This document shows, in pieces, positions 36,195 through 45,936 of a DNA stretch of 64,000 nt (the stretch's first letter is position 1; each line of letters begins with the position of its first letter). Under the pieces are notes generated by a model. The model did not search any database and had not been told where the DNA came from. It was given only the letters and a program-made list of their open reading frames with translations. The translations under genes and the position numbers were made by a program. Source of the stretch: Gammaproteobacteria bacterium. Lineage in GTDB: Bacteria > Pseudomonadota > Gammaproteobacteria > HK1. The DNA lies in NCBI GenBank assembly GCA_021773635.1, contig JAJFJV010000028.1, forward strand, positions 1 through 64,000. Direction: 5' to 3'.

Positions 36195-37733
36195 TCATCG
36201 GCCCCGTGATGTGGCCGTGGCGGTAATACTGGCAATGCTCCGAACCCAGGGCTTTGCCTCCCTGAGCGCAGCCGGAAGATTGGCTATAGCCGTACGTGCT
36301 CCATTGCGATCGGAATAAACCCCCTGGACCAGCACGTACCACGGCCGCTCACGGTGAGTTGTCTCAAACCAGGCAGACTCGTGATCGGCAGCGCGACTGA
36401 CGACGAATTTCCGGAGTGAATCCAGATGGTAGGTGCCGAATATCTGGATGGTGTAGTGACTCCCGGGTTGCCGGGCCAGCCAGGAAAGATCATGCAGGGC
36501 GGCCAATTCTTCAGGCACTACCGATCTCTTTTTTACAGGCGTTTCCAAACCCATCGGAGCGGATTGCTTGCCCGCACTGGTTTCTACCGTGGTTTCCGCC
36601 ACGGTTTCCAGCTCTACCGAACTGGCCACCGGATCTGCGGCCACAACTTCCATCGGGGGAGGCACCACTACAGGCGTCGTAACCGCCTCTGCAGGGGGTT
36701 TGATTTCATCATCGGCTACCACCACCGGTGGCTGCACTATTGGAACGGGGCTAACTTTAACTTCCTGCTCGTGCTCATCCTTGTCTCCCGATGCCACCGT
36801 CGGCATGTCCGGAACTATGGGAATGACGGGCTCTGGTTGGGTAGCTGTCTGCGGTGGCAATGCGGGCTGAGAAAACTGTTTTTCCGGAGCCTCGGCACCA
36901 CCCCGGAATAACACCCAGCTGCCCAATAACAAGACCGCCGCAACCGCACCCCATCCAACAAGCCCGCGGGTCATCCCGGACAGTCGACTGGATGACTCTG
37001 CCTGTGGTTGAAGCACCTCGGTGGCCACCTCCCGGATGCGCCCGGGCAATCCATTGCTACGCTGGTAAACGGTATGTACCACGGCGTCACTGAATGGACT
37101 ATCTCCCGCCCACTCCACCTGACTCATCAGCAGATGGAGAAAATCCGCCGTCTCTTCCTCACTCAGGGAAGGCATTTCGATGCGATGTACCCGCTGTCCG
37201 GCAGCACGCTGCTGTGCCAACTGCTGAATACCGGCCACTGCCGCAGGCGACACGGCCAGCACCAGCCGCAGCACACTTTTGGCCTCGGTACAGGCTAGCT
37301 CAACAAGCAATTCGAGGGTCGCCGACGCCAGCAGATGGGCATCGTCAATCATCAACACCACGGCGCCAGCGGGGCGGGAGGCACTCCTGAGCAGTTCGCG
37401 TACCGTCTGCGCCTCATCACTATCCGGCTCACCGAGGCCAGCCATTGGAAAATATTCGGAGAGCTTGCGTATCAGGGCCTCTATTTCCACAACCTCCCGG
37501 CCCTCAAGCGTGCAGATCCGCCAGTCACTGGCCAGCTCGGCAGTCTCTTTAAGAAAACGCGTCTTGCCACTGCCTCTCTCGCCACTCACCACCAGCAAGC
37601 TATCGCTGTAACCGATGAGATGATGGGCGAGCTTGAGCTGCTTGCTCAGGGTTGGGGTACTGAAATACTGTCCGTCGGAACCGAAAGGTACTGCTGCTTC
37701 TGACTCCGAACGCGCGGCTGCTTTCAATGCCAT
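36195..37733 (-). CDS. damX: DamX-like protein: AAA ATPase domain plus C-terminal SPOR domain
   Basis: DamX binds denuded septal glycan and takes part in cell division. The 512-residue protein has a cytoplasmic GspA/ExeA-like AAA domain with Walker A GERGSGKT (51-58) and Walker B VVLMIDDAHLL. One membrane helix follows (GLVGWGAVAAVLLLGSWVLF, about 270-290). A long Pro/Val-rich linker leads to a SPOR domain ending with WYVLVQGVYSDRNGARTAIANLP. ATG 37733 is the better start. The position next to aroB, with dgt inserted, supports the name. Confidence 0.85.
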   Translation of the reverse strand: MALKAAARSESEAAVPFGSDGQYFSTPTLSKQLKLAHHLIGYSDSLLVVSGERGSGKTRFLKETAELASDWRICTLEGREVVEIEALIRKLSEYFPMAGLGEPDSDEAQTVRELLRSASRPAGAVVLMIDDAHLLASATLELLVELACTEAKSVLRLVLAVSPAAVAGIQQLAQQRAAGQRVHRIEMPSLSEEETADFLHLLMSQVEWAGDSPFSDAVVHTVYQRSNGLPGRIREVATEVLQPQAESSSRLSGMTRGLVGWGAVAAVLLLGSWVLFRGGAEAPEKQFSQPALPPQTATQPEPVIPIVPDMPTVASGDKDEHEQEVKVSPVPIVQPPVVVADDEIKPPAEAVTTPVVVPPPMEVVAADPVASSVELETVAETTVETSAGKQSAPMGLETPVKKRSVVPEELAALHDLSWLARQPGSHYTIQIFGTYHLDSLRKFVVSRAADHESAWFETTHRERPWYVLVQGVYSDRNGARTAIANLPAALREAKPWVRSIASITATATSRGR

Positions 37734-37812
37734 TTTGCTTTCACCCGCAAGCACTCGACCTGAGGACAACAATTATCAAAACCAAAGCAGGGCAACGTCA
37801 TTATTCTGTCTC

Positions 37813-38967
37813 TCAGGTCAATTGCGAGGGAGTAAACAGACGTTCGTATTCGGCAATGGCGTAGCGATCCGTCATGCCGGCAATATAGTCGACTATGCCC
37901 CGCGCCTTGCCTGCTTCGCCACCCTTTTCCTGCAGCGCCTGCACCCGCGAGCGGGTGGTTGGAGGAAGTATCTGAAGGTCCTCCATGAAGGCCTCAAACA
38001 ACGCTTTCAAGGTACGTTTGGCCTTGGTGGTCATGCGGTGGACCCGGTAATGACGGTACAGATGAACACCCAGATAGCGTTTCAATTCCCGATGTGCCGC
38101 CCGCATTGTCGACTCGAAGCGTATCAACGGCTCATGATGCTGACGTACCGCATCGATATCTGCGGGATGCAGCGTGGCGATGGCATCCCGGCTGGTCTCA
38201 ATCAAATCACAAACCTGACGATTGACCATGCGCCTAATCACCTCGTGGACCACCCCGCGTTGGGACAGCTCCGGCCAGATACGGCTCACCTGCAGGTAAG
38301 GCTCACGAAACAGCTCAATTTCCTCCAGCTCGGCCACCTCGATTAAACCGGCGCGCAGACCATCATCCAGATCGTGATTGTTGTAGGCAATTTCATCTGC
38401 CAGATCCGCGATCTGTGCCTCCAGGCTTGGCTGACCTCCCTCCCGAAAACGCTCACCCGCCTCACCCACCCGCTCATGGCTGGCGCGGGCACAGTGCTTC
38501 AGGATGCCCTCACGGGTCTCAAAGCTGAGGTTGAGACCGGGAAAGCTGGCGTAGTGTTCCTCCAGCACCTCCACCACCCGCAAGGATTGGAGATTGTGCT
38601 CAAAACCGCCGTACTCACGCATACAGCCATTCAGTGATTCCTGTCCCGCATGACCAAAAGGTGCGTGACCCAGATCGTGCGCCAGCGCGATGGCCTCGGT
38701 CAGGTCTTCGTTAAGGGAAAGTGCGCGTGCGATGGTACGCGCGATCTGCGCTACTTCAATGGAGTGGGTTAAACGGGTGCGGAACATATCACCCTCATGA
38801 TTCACGAAAACCTGGGTTTTGTATTCCAGACGCCGAAAAGCGGCGCAGTGAATAATGCGATCACGGTCGCGCTGGAACTCCCCACGCCAGTCCGGGGCGG
38901 ACTCCTCATAGACCCGACCGCGAGTCGTCGTATCACTGGCCGCATAAGGTGCTAGCTCCGCTGACAT
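37813..38967 (-). CDS. dgt: Deoxyguanosinetriphosphate triphosphohydrolase-like protein
   Basis: This HD-domain enzyme hydrolyses dNTPs to deoxynucleoside and triphosphate. The metal motif is seen as H in TRLTHSIEV and HD in ALAHDLGHAPFGHAG, with a final Asp in ADEIAYNNHDLDDGL. At 384 residues it is the shorter dGTPase-like type 2 form rather than the 505-residue E. coli Dgt, so substrate range is uncertain. It lies between aroB and the damX-like gene. Confidence 0.93.
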   Translation of the reverse strand: MSAELAPYAASDTTTRGRVYEESAPDWRGEFQRDRDRIIHCAAFRRLEYKTQVFVNHEGDMFRTRLTHSIEVAQIARTIARALSLNEDLTEAIALAHDLGHAPFGHAGQESLNGCMREYGGFEHNLQSLRVVEVLEEHYASFPGLNLSFETREGILKHCARASHERVGEAGERFREGGQPSLEAQIADLADEIAYNNHDLDDGLRAGLIEVAELEEIELFREPYLQVSRIWPELSQRGVVHEVIRRMVNRQVCDLIETSRDAIATLHPADIDAVRQHHEPLIRFESTMRAAHRELKRYLGVHLYRHYRVHRMTTKAKRTLKALFEAFMEDLQILPPTTRSRVQALQEKGGEAGKARGIVDYIAGMTDRYAIAEYERLFTPSQLT

Positions 38968-39021
38968 TTAGAATTACCGCCGAGCGCGGTCCCATGAGTG
39001 AAATTCTGACCGCAACAACAT

Positions 39022-40095
39022 TCAGCCGGCTTCCAGAGTGTTTCTTAAAATCTCAGGATCGAAATCCTCACTTAGTACCGCCCGGCCAATGGCCTTCAGC
39101 AATACCAGTCGCAACTTTCCACCCAAAACCTTTTTATCGACGGACATGTGCCCCAGCATACTCTCGACATTGAGCTCTGGCGGCAATTTCGTAGGCAGCT
39201 TCGCTCGCTCAAGCAATTCCTGCACGCGCGCCGCCTCCCTGTCCGGAAGCATGCCGATACGGGCAGACATCTGCGCCGCCATAACCATCCCTGCCGCCAC
39301 TGCTTCACCATGGAGCCATCGCCCGTACCCGAGGCCGGTCTCAATCGCATGCCCGAAGGTATGGCCCAGATTCAATAGCGCACGCTGGCCACGTTCATGC
39401 TCATCCGCACTGACAACTGCCGCCTTGTTTTCGCAGGAACGGCGCACGGCCTCGGCTGTTGCTTGCGGCTCCAGGCCAAGTACCGCCTCCAGATGTGCCT
39501 CCAGCCAGACAAAGAAGTCGACATCACTGATTAACCCGTACTTGATGACCTCGGCACAACCCGCCCGCAACTGGCGTGTATCCAGGCTTTGCAGAGTCTT
39601 GGTATCGGCAATGACACAGCGTGGCTGATGGAAGGCACCGATCATATTTTTTCCAAGGGGGTGATTGACCGCGGTCTTGCCCCCCACGGAGGAATCCACC
39701 TGCGCCAACAAGGTGGTCGGCATTTGAATAAATCCGACGCCACGCTGATAGCAGGCCGCCGCGAAGCCCACCATATCGCCAATCACCCCGCCACCCAATG
39801 CCACCAGGGTTGCATCGCGACCAAAACGGCGCGCCAGAAGCCGGTCGAAAATACGGTTCAGGTTTTCCAGCGTTTTTTGTGCCTCGCCAGCCGGCAGGAT
39901 CAGCTGCTCCGTTTCGTAGTCGGAAAAGGTAGCCAGTGCCTGTTTGAGATAGAGCGGCGCCACCTGATCATCCGTGATCACCAGTACCTGCCGGCCGGCG
40001 AGATGTGGCGCGACCAGCTCAGGCCTTCCCAGGAGTTGCTCGCCGATGTGAATCGGATAGCTACGGCGTCCGAGATCTACCTGAACGATGCTCAT
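39022..40095 (-). CDS. aroB: 3-dehydroquinate synthase
   Basis: AroB converts DAHP to 3-dehydroquinate, step two of the shikimate pathway, using NAD and a metal. The 357-residue protein has LPAGEAQKTLENLNRIFD, the NAD loop ALGGGVIGDMVGFAAACYQRG, QMPTTLLAQVDSSVGGKTAVNHPLGKN-type residues in the active site, and the metal ligands in LNLGHTFGHAIE and LHGEAVAAGM. It overlaps the aroK stop by four bases. Confidence 0.98.
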   Translation of the reverse strand: MSIVQVDLGRRSYPIHIGEQLLGRPELVAPHLAGRQVLVITDDQVAPLYLKQALATFSDYETEQLILPAGEAQKTLENLNRIFDRLLARRFGRDATLVALGGGVIGDMVGFAAACYQRGVGFIQMPTTLLAQVDSSVGGKTAVNHPLGKNMIGAFHQPRCVIADTKTLQSLDTRQLRAGCAEVIKYGLISDVDFFVWLEAHLEAVLGLEPQATAEAVRRSCENKAAVVSADEHERGQRALLNLGHTFGHAIETGLGYGRWLHGEAVAAGMVMAAQMSARIGMLPDREAARVQELLERAKLPTKLPPELNVESMLGHMSVDKKVLGGKLRLVLLKAIGRAVLSEDFDPEILRNTLEAG

Positions 40096-40610
40096 AGCGC
40101 TTCCAGGGCATCCAGTATATGCCGCACCATCCAGTGGGCACTGCGATGGTTGCTCTCCACTGTTAAATCAGCAATCTGCCGATACAGGGGATCGCGAGTC
40201 TCAAGAATTTCCTGCAGCCGGGTGCGCCGATCGCTATTGTCCAGCAAAGGCCTGTTTCGGGATCGCGCGGTACGCTCCACGAGCAATTCAAGAGGTGCGC
40301 ACAGGTAGATTACAAAACCACGGCCAACGAGATGTGAACGGTTTTCCTCATCCAGCACCGCACCACCACCTGTAGCAAGCACAAGATCCTTTTGCGCAGT
40401 CAACTCCTCTATCATGCGCCGTTCCCGTTTGCGGAATCCGGCCTCACCTTCGAGCTCAAAGATCAGCGGGATATCGACCCCGGTGCGCCCTTCAATCTCC
40501 TTGTCACTGTCGAGAAAACGCTTTCCGAGGCTCTGCGCAAGCTGCCTGCCAACGGTCGTCTTGCCCGCGCCCATGGAGCCGACGAGGTAGATATTTTCTG
40601 GGATATTCAT
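40092..40610 (-). CDS. aroK: Shikimate kinase
   Basis: AroK phosphorylates shikimate with ATP. The 172-residue protein has the P-loop GSMGAGKT (11-18), the shikimate-binding segment FLDSDKEIEGRTGVDIPLIFELEGEAGFR and the lid region RPLLDNSDRRTRL. It is the first gene of an aroK-aroB pair downstream of pilQ, the usual gammaproteobacterial order. Confidence 0.97.
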   Translation of the reverse strand: MNIPENIYLVGSMGAGKTTVGRQLAQSLGKRFLDSDKEIEGRTGVDIPLIFELEGEAGFRKRERRMIEELTAQKDLVLATGGGAVLDEENRSHLVGRGFVIYLCAPLELLVERTARSRNRPLLDNSDRRTRLQEILETRDPLYRQIADLTVESNHRSAHWMVRHILDALEAL

Positions 40611-40754
40611 AGATGGAAACCGCGGCGCCTCAATGCTTCCGGGTACGGGCAGTGCCGGAATATACCATCAGGCACAGAGGTGAATCAGGACTGGCCAGAG
40701 CCCGGGAATATTGCCCCCGGTTAGCCGCCCCGAAAGACTGCAGCCACGCGATGC

Positions 40755-42884
40755 TTAGCGAACGCTCAGGGTTTCCTTGAGGATTTTCGGGGTGACGAAA
40801 ATCAACAACTCACTCTTGTTGTCTCGCTTCGTCTCCGTGCGAAAGAGGAAGCCCACATAGGGAAGGTCGCCGAAGAAGGGCACCCGCTGACTATCGTTGC
40901 GCGTCACCTGCTCATAGACGCCACCAAGCACAACGGTGTCCCCGTTATCAACCAGGACCTGGGTTCTGAGTTCCCGGGTATTGATACTGGGCACACCGGA
41001 GAAGATCTGGCCCACGGTATCCTGATTGACCGCCAGATCCATGATAACCCGGTCATCCGGAGTAATCTGTGGCGTCACTGTGAGACTCAGCACCGCCTTC
41101 TTGAACGAGGTCGATGTGGCACCGCTGGAGGTTGCCTCCTGGAAAGGTATTTCCGTGCCCTGTTCGATCAATGCTTCCTTCTGATTTGAGGTAATCACCC
41201 GCGGGTTGGAGAGCACTTCGCCTCGTCCATCCGCCTGCATCGCCTGCAACTCCAGTTGCAGCAGGCTGCTTCCCAATTTTCCGATAGCAAAGCCAAGCGC
41301 CCCGGCAGGACTACCGATAGGCAGGTCGACGATTAGATTTTCGTTGTCATCAGTTGAAAATGCCGTGGTCACCGCCGGGTCACCGAAGGCAGTATCACCC
41401 GGCAACTTACCGCCCACGATCAAGGTGCGGGTTTTGTTGTCAAAGGAAGTCCCTCTGGAAAAGCCGAATTTGACCCCCAGATCCTTGCTGAAATTATCAT
41501 CGGCGATGACAACGCGCGACTCGATAAGCACCTGACGTACCGGCACGTCGAGTTCCAGCACCAGACCACGAATACTGTTGAGATTCTCGGCAGTATCGCG
41601 CACCAGCAAGGTATTGGTACGTTCATCCACGCTGACGTTGCCACGCTCGGACATCAGCGAGTTTTCCTTCGCCTTGAGCAGATCGGCAATATCGGAAGCC
41701 TTGGCGTAATTGACCTGGACAAACTCCGTCTGCAATGGAGCGAGCTCGGTGATTTGCTGCTGCGCCTCCAGTTCCAGCTTTTCACGCGCAGCGATTTCTT
41801 CGCTGGGCGCCACCATGACGACATTGCCAGCCTGGCGCATGGCCAGGCCCTTGCTCCGGAGAATAATATCCAGCGCCTGGTCCCAAGGGACATTTTTGAG
41901 TCGTAACGTAAGGCTGCCGCTGACCGTATCGCTGGCCACCAGATTGAGGCCGGTAAAATCGGCAATAAGCTGAAGCACTGCACGCACTTCGATGTTCTGA
42001 AAATTGAGCGACAGCCGCTCGCCGGTATAGCCAAACTTCTTTTTATTTGCCCTTTCCGCTTCTTCTTTGGCCACCGGCTTCACGTCCAGGGTAAAGAGAT
42101 TGTCGGACTGGTAGGCAATGTGCTCAAAGCTGCCCTTGGTCTCCAGCACCATGCGCACATCGTTACCACGGGCATGGGTATCCACAACCGTGACAGGAGT
42201 TGCGAAATCCACCACATCAAGGCGTCGCTGCAATTCTTCGGGAAGGCTGCTGGCAAAAATATCCACCAGAATCTGTCCACCTTCCTGACGCGTATCAACC
42301 ACCGTATCGGAATCAGACAGAGTGATAATGACTCGCGCTTCCCCGTTTTCACCACGACGGAAATCCACGTTATTAACCCGCCGCGCTTTCTTCGTATCCG
42401 CGCCAGGGGCAAATGCAATGTTTCCTGCCGCACCAGCACTTTCCAGGGTCAGGAAAACCGCATTTCCCTCCACGCGCAAACCATAGGGTACGAGCTTGAC
42501 CAGATTGAGTACCACCCGGGTACGACCACCCGCCTCTACAGCGACCACACTGCGCGCCATACCCACGCCAATCGCCTGACTTTTGCGCGGCACCTTAAGC
42601 CCGATGCCTGGCAAGTCCACGGCGATACGTGCCGGATTGTCGATTGCAAAATGAAGCGGCTCGGCCACCTTCTCGGACAAGGTCAGCTTGACCTCGACGC
42701 GATCACCCGGGAGGGTCGAAAAACTGATCTCGTTCAAACTCGCCCCGGCGGTTGCCGCCTGCACCTGCGGGCTGACCATTAACCCCATACCGACGATTAG
42801 CGAGACCAGTAGCAACCCGGCTATACGCTGAATCCCTGGCACCATAGTTCCCCTGAATTCGTAAAATTTACGCTGCATTATCAT
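40755..42884 (-). CDS. pilQ: Type IV pilus secretin PilQ
   Basis: PilQ forms the outer-membrane ring through which the pilus exits. The 709-residue protein has a signal peptide (GLLLVSLIVGMGLMVSPQVQA), two AMIN domains (about 45-270) that bind peptidoglycan, and secretin N0/N1 domains (LSLNFQNIEVRAVLQLIADFTGLNLV). The secretin core includes VLIESRVVIADDNFSKDLGV and VPFFGDLPYVGFLFR. It is the last gene of the pilMNOPQ operon. A spacer of 144 bases without features separates it from aroK. Confidence 0.97.
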   Translation of the reverse strand: MIMQRKFYEFRGTMVPGIQRIAGLLLVSLIVGMGLMVSPQVQAATAGASLNEISFSTLPGDRVEVKLTLSEKVAEPLHFAIDNPARIAVDLPGIGLKVPRKSQAIGVGMARSVVAVEAGGRTRVVLNLVKLVPYGLRVEGNAVFLTLESAGAAGNIAFAPGADTKKARRVNNVDFRRGENGEARVIITLSDSDTVVDTRQEGGQILVDIFASSLPEELQRRLDVVDFATPVTVVDTHARGNDVRMVLETKGSFEHIAYQSDNLFTLDVKPVAKEEAERANKKKFGYTGERLSLNFQNIEVRAVLQLIADFTGLNLVASDTVSGSLTLRLKNVPWDQALDIILRSKGLAMRQAGNVVMVAPSEEIAAREKLELEAQQQITELAPLQTEFVQVNYAKASDIADLLKAKENSLMSERGNVSVDERTNTLLVRDTAENLNSIRGLVLELDVPVRQVLIESRVVIADDNFSKDLGVKFGFSRGTSFDNKTRTLIVGGKLPGDTAFGDPAVTTAFSTDDNENLIVDLPIGSPAGALGFAIGKLGSSLLQLELQAMQADGRGEVLSNPRVITSNQKEALIEQGTEIPFQEATSSGATSTSFKKAVLSLTVTPQITPDDRVIMDLAVNQDTVGQIFSGVPSINTRELRTQVLVDNGDTVVLGGVYEQVTRNDSQRVPFFGDLPYVGFLFRTETKRDNKSELLIFVTPKILKETLSVR

Positions 42885-42902
42885 GGTGCTATCCCCATCT
42901 CG

Positions 42903-43469
42903 CTATTCGACCAGTGCCAGCGATGCCGAGCGCTCCACCCAGCCACCAAGGCCATCGGGTGCAATCTCAATCAACTCGATACTGTCTTCCTGGATATTGA
43001 TGATTTTTCCGTGATTCCGGCCCATATAGTTATCTATCTGCACCCGATGCACGCTACTGTCACTGGATTGAACTATGCCCCAACTTTCCCCGCCCTGCTC
43101 AATAGTCCCCACCATACGCAGGGAATCCAGAGGAAACGACTCCAGTTCCTCACGGTTACGATTAAAGTCTGGCTGGATTCCACCACTGCTCGTCTGCTGT
43201 ATTTGTTCCGGCTCATCACTAAAAAATGGCTGGAACGGGTCCTTGGCTTTCCCGGATTGATACGCATAGACCTCGTAAGGTTTGATTTCGGGCAAGGGTG
43301 TAATCTTCTTGCTCTTACGCACCAGAACCTGCTGGGTATAACTCTCAAGGTCGCTCATGCCCCCACTTTCGCAAGCAAGCAGCGACAAACCAAGTAGTGA
43401 AACAGCCACCACTTTGGCGCCGCACCACATTGCCTTCGGGACGTTGTTGAGGTGAACCATCGCTTGCAT
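42903..43469 (-). CDS. pilP: Type IV pilus assembly lipoprotein PilP
   Basis: PilP is an inner-membrane lipoprotein that links the PilN/PilO dimer to PilQ. The 188-residue product has a lipobox (LGLSLLAC) after a hydrophobic stretch at about residues 18-33. It also has the family segment AYQSGKAKDPFQPF and a small beta-sandwich domain (LDSLRMVGTIEQGGESWGIVQ) that binds the secretin. It lies between pilO and pilQ. Confidence 0.95.
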   Translation of the reverse strand: MQAMVHLNNVPKAMWCGAKVVAVSLLGLSLLACESGGMSDLESYTQQVLVRKSKKITPLPEIKPYEVYAYQSGKAKDPFQPFFSDEPEQIQQTSSGGIQPDFNRNREELESFPLDSLRMVGTIEQGGESWGIVQSSDSSVHRVQIDNYMGRNHGKIINIQEDSIELIEIAPDGLGGWVERSASLALVE

Positions 43470-43478
43470 ATCCCCTGA

Positions 43479-44084
43479 CTATTTCGCCTGCAACTCGTCT
43501 TCTTCAAGGTAACGGTACGTCTTGGCTATGAGGTTCATGCGTAGCTCACCCCCCGCCTTCTGCCCACCCACCGGTACGATGGCGATCTCGTGCTGAGTTA
43601 CGATTCTCGGCAAGGCAGCAACCGCACTGATAAATTCGCCGAACTCATGATAGGTCCCGGTGACCCGAATCTGGATCGGCTGAATTGCATAAAATTCAGC
43701 GGGAACCTCAAGACTCGGTTTGAACAATTCAAACTCCAGGCCGCTGGCCAATCCCGATTGGGATATGTCCACCAACAAGCCCTCAATCTCGGTCCGGTTG
43801 GGCAACAGACGCAGCATGGCGCCAAAAGACTGCTTCATTTCAGCCAGTTGGCGCTTCAAGGGCTCCAGACTTGCTGCCCGACGCTGCTTCGCCTCAAAGA
43901 TATTTTTCAGCTCAACTTCCTTTGCCTGCGCCCCTTCCAGCAGCGCAATCTGGTCCTTGGTGTCAAACCAATAGCCCGCAAATAACACGGCCGCCGACAG
44001 CACCACAATGACCGCCATTTTGATGGGCTTGGGCCAGTTGCCAATATTACTGGGGTCCAGATTCTGGAGTTCCGAGAGATTCAT
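43479..44084 (-). CDS. pilO: Type IV pilus inner-membrane protein PilO
   Basis: PilO pairs with PilN in the periplasm to align the pilus machine. The 201-residue protein has one membrane helix (MAVIVVLSAAVLFAGYWF), a coiled coil (about 45-85) and a ferredoxin-like C-terminal domain with FYAIQPIQIRVTGTYHEFGEFISAVAALPRIV. It overlaps pilN by four bases. Confidence 0.96.
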   Translation of the reverse strand: MNLSELQNLDPSNIGNWPKPIKMAVIVVLSAAVLFAGYWFDTKDQIALLEGAQAKEVELKNIFEAKQRRAASLEPLKRQLAEMKQSFGAMLRLLPNRTEIEGLLVDISQSGLASGLEFELFKPSLEVPAEFYAIQPIQIRVTGTYHEFGEFISAVAALPRIVTQHEIAIVPVGGQKAGGELRMNLIAKTYRYLEEDELQAK

Positions 44085-44665
44085 CCTGATTCTCCCTCAT
44101 CATTATTCGAGCTATCCGGCTTGCTCTGCTGGATGCGCAGCTTGAAGTTACTCATGCGCAAACCACCCCCGGTATTTTTGGTGTCTGCCGTAATCTCGAC
44201 CAGCTCAGGATTTGCCAGCCAGTCAGAGCCCTCCAGCGTGCGCATGAGCGAAGAAACACGTGCATTGGACTGTGCAACTCCCTCAAGGCTGAGCTTGTTA
44301 GCGGCCTGCGAGATACGCGTGTAGTAGGTTCCATCGGGGAGGGTGGTGACCATCTCATCGAAAAGATGAACCACCTCCGGGCGACTTGCCTGCAGCTCCT
44401 GAATAATTTCCATACGTGCCAGCAAGCGGCGCTTCTCTTCATCCAGGGTTTTTATCTCGCTGATTTTTTTATTCAGCCTGACAATGTGCTGCTCAAGAAA
44501 TGCGTTTCTCTGTTTCTGATGGTCGAGAAATCCGTTGAACTGCACGTGCACAATGGCAATGACACCCAGCATCAGCAATACAGAAATGCCCGCAAGAATG
44601 GAAAATTCCCGCTGACGGCGTTTGCGCAGTTCCTCGCGCCACGGCAATAGATTGATATGCGGCAT
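44081..44665 (-). CDS. pilN: Type IV pilus inner-membrane protein PilN
   Basis: PilN binds PilM through its cytoplasmic tail INLLPWREE, present here at residues 4-12. One membrane helix follows (FSILAGISVLLMLGVIAIVHVQF), then a coiled coil and a periplasmic domain. The 194-residue length fits the family. It overlaps pilM by one base and pilO by four, so the operon is translationally coupled. Confidence 0.97.
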   Translation of the reverse strand: MPHINLLPWREELRKRRQREFSILAGISVLLMLGVIAIVHVQFNGFLDHQKQRNAFLEQHIVRLNKKISEIKTLDEEKRRLLARMEIIQELQASRPEVVHLFDEMVTTLPDGTYYTRISQAANKLSLEGVAQSNARVSSLMRTLEGSDWLANPELVEITADTKNTGGGLRMSNFKLRIQQSKPDSSNNDEGESG

Positions 44666-45726
44666 CAGTAAAGGCTCCGCATGGCAAGCCCACAGGCAAT
44701 CATCAGGGAAGGCGCATCATTGCTGAGCACTTGTGGACGAACACCTGAGGACAAGGCCATATTGGCAAAGGGGTTGGCCACGATAACCGGCACCCCGGTT
44801 TTCGCGGCTATCACTTCATCCACTCCCTCAATGGAGGCACAACCGCCGGCAAGGACGATATGATCCACAGCACCATACTGGCTGGATGAGTAGAAAAATT
44901 GCAGCGCGCGATTTACCTGCTGTGCCATGGATTCCTTAAAAGGCTCCAGCACTTCGGGACCATAATTATCCGGTAGCCCACCCTGGCGCTTGGCCATCCC
45001 GGCCTCCTCAAAGCTCAGGCCATAACGGCGCTGAATCTCTTCGGTAAGTTGCTTGCCACCAAAAACCTGCTCGCGCGCATAAATGATTTTCAGGTCATGC
45101 AACACGCTCAATGTCGTCATCGTGGCACCTATGTCGACCAGGGCGATGGTCTGCCCCACGCCACCGCCCGGCATATCCTGGGCGATAAGCCCGAAGGCAT
45201 TTTCCAGCGCAAAAGCCTCCACATCCACAATCTTGGCTGCCAGACCGCCTAGCTCCGCCGCCGCAATACGCACGTCCACGTTCTCTGAACGTGAGGCTGC
45301 CAGCATGACATCGACCCGATCAGGATCGCTCTCGGAGGGCCCCATGACCTCGAAATCAAGATTGACCTCTTCCAGGGAGTAGGGGATATATTGATCAGCC
45401 TCAAGCTCAATCTGGCTGGCCATTTCTTCATCGGAGAGCGAGGCCGGCATGGTGATCACCTTGGTGATTACCGCAGATCCCGCCACTGCCACCGCGGTAT
45501 TCCGGGTCTTGGCGGAAGAACGCTTTACTGCCCGTCGCACCGCATCACCCACCAACTCCACATCAGTGATGTTCTTTTCGACCACCGAGTTGGCCGGCAA
45601 AGGCTCCACCGCGTAGCTTTCCACACGGTAGCGGTCGCCACTACGACTCAGCTCCAGCAGCTTGGCCGCACTTGAACTGATATCGAGGCCGATAATCGGC
45701 GTAGATTTCTTGCTGAAGATCCCCAC
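44665..45726 (-). CDS. pilM: Type IV pilus assembly protein PilM
   Basis: PilM is an actin-like (FtsA-type) cytoplasmic ATP-binding protein that recruits PilN. The 353-residue product starts GIFSKKSTPIIGLDISSSAAKLLEL. It contains the ATPase segments ALVDIGATMTTLSVLH and VLAGGCASIEGVDEVI. The start codon is GTG at 45726 with AAGGA upstream. It is the first gene of the operon and is divergent from ponA. Confidence 0.97.
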   Translation of the reverse strand: MGIFSKKSTPIIGLDISSSAAKLLELSRSGDRYRVESYAVEPLPANSVVEKNITDVELVGDAVRRAVKRSSAKTRNTAVAVAGSAVITKVITMPASLSDEEMASQIELEADQYIPYSLEEVNLDFEVMGPSESDPDRVDVMLAASRSENVDVRIAAAELGGLAAKIVDVEAFALENAFGLIAQDMPGGGVGQTIALVDIGATMTTLSVLHDLKIIYAREQVFGGKQLTEEIQRRYGLSFEEAGMAKRQGGLPDNYGPEVLEPFKESMAQQVNRALQFFYSSSQYGAVDHIVLAGGCASIEGVDEVIAAKTGVPVIVANPFANMALSSGVRPQVLSNDAPSLMIACGLAMRSLY

Positions 45727-45777
45727 TAACTTTTCCTTTGAATCCCCTAAGTTAGGATGATTTTATGCCTCTGCACA

Positions 45778-45805
45778 TTAAATACTAGAGCTAACTATAG
45801 ATCAA
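45778..45805 (-). promoter_or_regulatory. pilM operon sigma-70 promoter
   Basis: On the minus strand, TTGATC (45800-45805) and TTTAAT (45778-45783) are separated by 16-17 bases, about 50 bases upstream of the pilM GTG. The 45727-45936 spacer otherwise holds only a weak ponA candidate (TATATA near 45879 without a good -35). Confidence 0.6.
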
Positions 45806-45936
45806 GCTCTCCCGGTTGTACAAATAGCTATCCAACAGAAGTTTCCATCCGCTTATACTTAAGCCACTGGCGCGCACGGATATATAGCGCCTCATCCCAA
45901 ACCATAAATTACCCTGACAGGCCATTTCAAAGCGCC